This document shows positions 5,914 through 8,324 of a stretch of DNA of 8,324 bases, one piece after another (the first letter of the stretch is position 1; each line of letters begins with the position of its first letter). A program made the translations under genes and the position numbers. Source of the DNA: Deltaproteobacteria bacterium (lineage in GTDB: Bacteria; Desulfobacterota; Binatia; UBA9968; CAXXLF01); NCBI GenBank assembly GCA_022571535.1, contig JACZXR010000078.1, forward strand, positions 1 to 8,324. Reading direction: 5' to 3'. The notes under the pieces are model-generated. The model saw only the letters and a program-made list of their open reading frames with translations, was not told the origin of the DNA and searched no databases.

Positions 5914-7458
5914 ATGGCACGTAAAAAATCGGGCATTAGCCGAAGGGAGTTTTTACGGCATGGTACAGCCGCAGGTTTAGGGCTTGCGATAAGTCCTTCC
6001 CTGGCAGGGATGGGCTGGGCAGCTACGAAGGACCGTGTCTCTGTGCTTCACGGCCTCGGACTGGATAGTCTCCATCCATATAACCATAGCAGTAGCGGAC
6101 TTTATGGATTGTGGGAGAACGTCCTGGAGCCGCTCGCCTTTTACGATTTCGGTCGAAAAGAGTTCGTAGGGCGTCTTGCCGAATCCTGGGAGTTCCAGGG
6201 AAAAAAATGGGTTTTCCATCTGCGCAAAGGCATAAAATTTAGCGATGGGTCTCCCTTCACCTCTGAAGACGTGGCCTTTTCCATGAAGACGATGAAAACC
6301 GACAAGAAGAGCCTGCAGAGGTCCCCGTTTAAAAGAGTAACCGAGATTGAGACCCCGGATAAGTACACAGTGATTGTTCACACAAAGAAGCCCTCAGTGA
6401 CGTTTATCCCTCGAAGTGTGCGCAATCGGTTCATCATGAGCAAGGCGGCCGCAGAGAAGCATGGGATGGACTTCGCCAAGAACGCCCCGGTAGGAACTGG
6501 GCCCTATACACTCGCCAGCTTTAGGAGAGATGGAGATACTGTCCTTCGCCGGAACGACAACTACTGGGGAGAAAGGCCCCAGATTAAAGAGTTAATCTGG
6601 AGAAAAGTGACCGAGGAGGCTGCCCGAGTAGCCGGATTGGTGGCCGGTCAAGCAGATGTTATCGATCACGTCCCGGTCCACGAGATCCCCCGCCTGGAGC
6701 GCCATCCCAGGGTGCGCATCGAGAAAGTCTCAGGACTCAGGATTTACTTTTTTGGTCTCAATCCGGCCTTCAAGCCGTGGGATAACAAACTGGTCCGCCA
6801 GGCCGCGAACTATTCGGTGGACGCGCACTCGATCGTGAAGAACATCTTTGACGGCAACGGGTTTGTGCTGGATGGCCCCGTAGGTCCCCACGTCATCGGT
6901 CACGACTCGAATCTGCACCGTTACCCGTATGATCCGAAAAAGGCCAAAGAGCTGCTGGCCAAAGCAGGCCATAAGAACGGAGTGGACGTAAAGCTCTATT
7001 TTAATCCCGCTCGCTATGCAAAGACCCTGGAAGTTGTCCAGGTTGTCAAGGACCAGATGCGTAAGGGCGGGTTCAGGGTCGAGTTGGTCCCTCAGGAATG
7101 GGTGGTGTACTGGGGTCGAAGCGGGATCAACGGAGGAAAGCTTCCCTTCTATTACATTGGCAGGGGTAATGTCCTTGATGCGGATATCTTCTGGGACCAG
7201 TATTTCCATAGCGGTGTGACCAAGCGTCTAAGCTACACTAACCCCGAGTTCGATGCGCTGATCGAGAAGGAGCAGGGCATGGGGAATCACCAGGAACGGG
7301 TCAAGGTGCTTCAGCAGGCGGGGGAAGTACTCATGGGGGATGTTCCCTTCGTTCCTTTGTACCACCTTGCCGACACCTATGGAGTGGCGAAGAACCTCAT
7401 CTGGAAGCCTCGGCCGGATGAGAAGATTCATGCGTATGAAATGAAAATCCGGTCGTAG
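5914..7458 (+). CDS. Tat-exported ABC transporter substrate-binding protein, family 5 (peptide/nickel type)
   Basis: The 514-residue length is typical for SBP_bac_5 proteins, which bind peptides, glycosides, opines or similar solutes in the periplasm and hand them to an ABC permease. A twin-arginine signal, SRREFL (9-14), precedes a hydrophobic GTAAGLGLAISPSLAG and a likely cleavage site near GWA-A (36/37), so it should be exported folded. Family features follow in order: FVGRLAESWEF (84-94), LRKGIKFSDGSPFTSEDV (103-120), VGTGPY (193-198), NDNYWGERP (214-222), YDPKKAKELL (339-348) and VPFVPLYH (477-484). ATG 5914 follows AAAGGAG. An AT-rich patch with two TATATA boxes (5865-5890) precedes it and could hold a promoter, but no matching -35 was found. 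No permease or ATPase gene lies in the window; such genes would normally follow, but the window's right side is disrupted. Confidence 0.93.
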   Translation: MARKKSGISRREFLRHGTAAGLGLAISPSLAGMGWAATKDRVSVLHGLGLDSLHPYNHSSSGLYGLWENVLEPLAFYDFGRKEFVGRLAESWEFQGKKWVFHLRKGIKFSDGSPFTSEDVAFSMKTMKTDKKSLQRSPFKRVTEIETPDKYTVIVHTKKPSVTFIPRSVRNRFIMSKAAAEKHGMDFAKNAPVGTGPYTLASFRRDGDTVLRRNDNYWGERPQIKELIWRKVTEEAARVAGLVAGQADVIDHVPVHEIPRLERHPRVRIEKVSGLRIYFFGLNPAFKPWDNKLVRQAANYSVDAHSIVKNIFDGNGFVLDGPVGPHVIGHDSNLHRYPYDPKKAKELLAKAGHKNGVDVKLYFNPARYAKTLEVVQVVKDQMRKGGFRVELVPQEWVVYWGRSGINGGKLPFYYIGRGNVLDADIFWDQYFHSGVTKRLSYTNPEFDALIEKEQGMGNHQERVKVLQQAGEVLMGDVPFVPLYHLADTYGVAKNLIWKPRPDEKIHAYEMKIRS

Positions 7459-7480
7459 CATTCTTTGCCCACCAATTTTG

Positions 7481-7526
7481 CCCACGGGGAGGGATCGTCC
7501 TGGCTCGATGGATCATTCCCCGTGGG
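7481..7526 (+). terminator. Long inverted repeat after the binding-protein gene
   Basis: CCCACGGGGA (7481-7490) is exactly complementary to TCCCCGTGGG (7517-7526). The 26-nt loop can pair further in part (GATCG with CGATG). It begins 22 nt after the stop. No T-run follows. It could limit readthrough into the next gene, or protect the mRNA 3' end of the highly expressed binding protein, as seen in many transport operons. Confidence 0.45.
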
Positions 7527-7956
7527 TACCACCGTTCGAGGCACCACCATCAAAGCTAAAGGGTTTCTGCTCAGGATCAGAGCAAGAGAAGAGGAGTTGA
7601 GCCATGAGCGAAATCAAATTTGTTGACGTCAAAGGGGTGCGGACTCGCTATATCGAGGCCGGCTCGGGCGAGCCACTGGTCCTCTATCACGGCGCGGATT
7701 TTCCCCGCAGCGCGACAAACGCGGAGGTGTGGGGGCTCAACATCGAGGGGCTGGCCAGATCTTTTCACGTCTTCGCCGTGGACAAGTTGAGTCATGGCTA
7801 CACCGACAATCCGAAGGCCGATGAGAACTACACCTTTGGCGGCATGGTCCAGCACGGCTATGACTTTTTGCAAACGCTGGGTTTATGTCCGGCAAACCTG
7901 GTAGGCCATTCGCGCGGAGGCTACCTCGTCACTCGCATTGCCCTGGAACATCCCGA

Positions 7957-8324
<368 letters not shown>

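Overview
The window looks like metagenome-assembled DNA from an uncultured, free-living bacterium with many catabolic genes. The recognisable genes are a slipin tail, an RNA polymerase omega subunit, a YtcJ-type amidohydrolase, a zinc alcohol dehydrogenase, alpha/beta hydrolases and a Tat-exported peptide-type binding protein. This mix is common in soil, marine or sponge-associated lineages such as Tectomicrobia, Rokubacteria or Methylomirabilota. That lineage guess is inference from gene content only and is weak.

Left half (1 to about 3470): a relatively AT-rich, decaying stretch. It starts with the intact C-terminal tail of a slipin/stomatin-type SPFH protein. Next comes a small conserved-looking ORF split by an in-frame TAG, then a doubtful helical small ORF. 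A short, divergent rpoZ follows, preceded by two mutually exclusive hairpins that look like an attenuator. After it lie a hypothetical protein gene broken by about three frameshifts, a small secreted Cys-containing protein broken by one frameshift at a run of five G, and an amidohydrolase gene on the minus strand. The amidohydrolase has a TGA at codon 7 and loses its 3' half beside a perfect 22-bp palindrome.

Middle to right (3659 to about 7990): intact plus-strand genes. They are a zinc-dependent alcohol dehydrogenase, an alpha/beta hydrolase, a family 5 ABC substrate-binding protein with a Tat signal, and the N-terminal half of a second alpha/beta hydrolase. The spacers hold several stem-loops, including a perfect 12-bp inverted repeat with a 7-nt loop at 4878-4908. 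Together the genes suggest uptake of an organic solute followed by hydrolysis and oxidation. The substrate cannot be read from the sequence.

Right edge (about 7960-8324): the hydrolase stops matching its family and the DNA becomes clearly GC-richer. It reads on the minus strand as the middle of HemL (glutamate-1-semialdehyde 2,1-aminomutase). About 30 bp can be read both as hydrolase and as antisense HemL, so this is most likely a chimeric join, either an assembly artefact or microhomology recombination.

I found no CRISPR array, transposase, tRNA, rRNA or defence system. The points most worth checking are the hydrolase/hemL join, the concentration of broken genes left of 3470 against none in the three complete genes to the right, the palindrome next to the amidohydrolase breakpoint, and the structured leader and intergenic RNAs.
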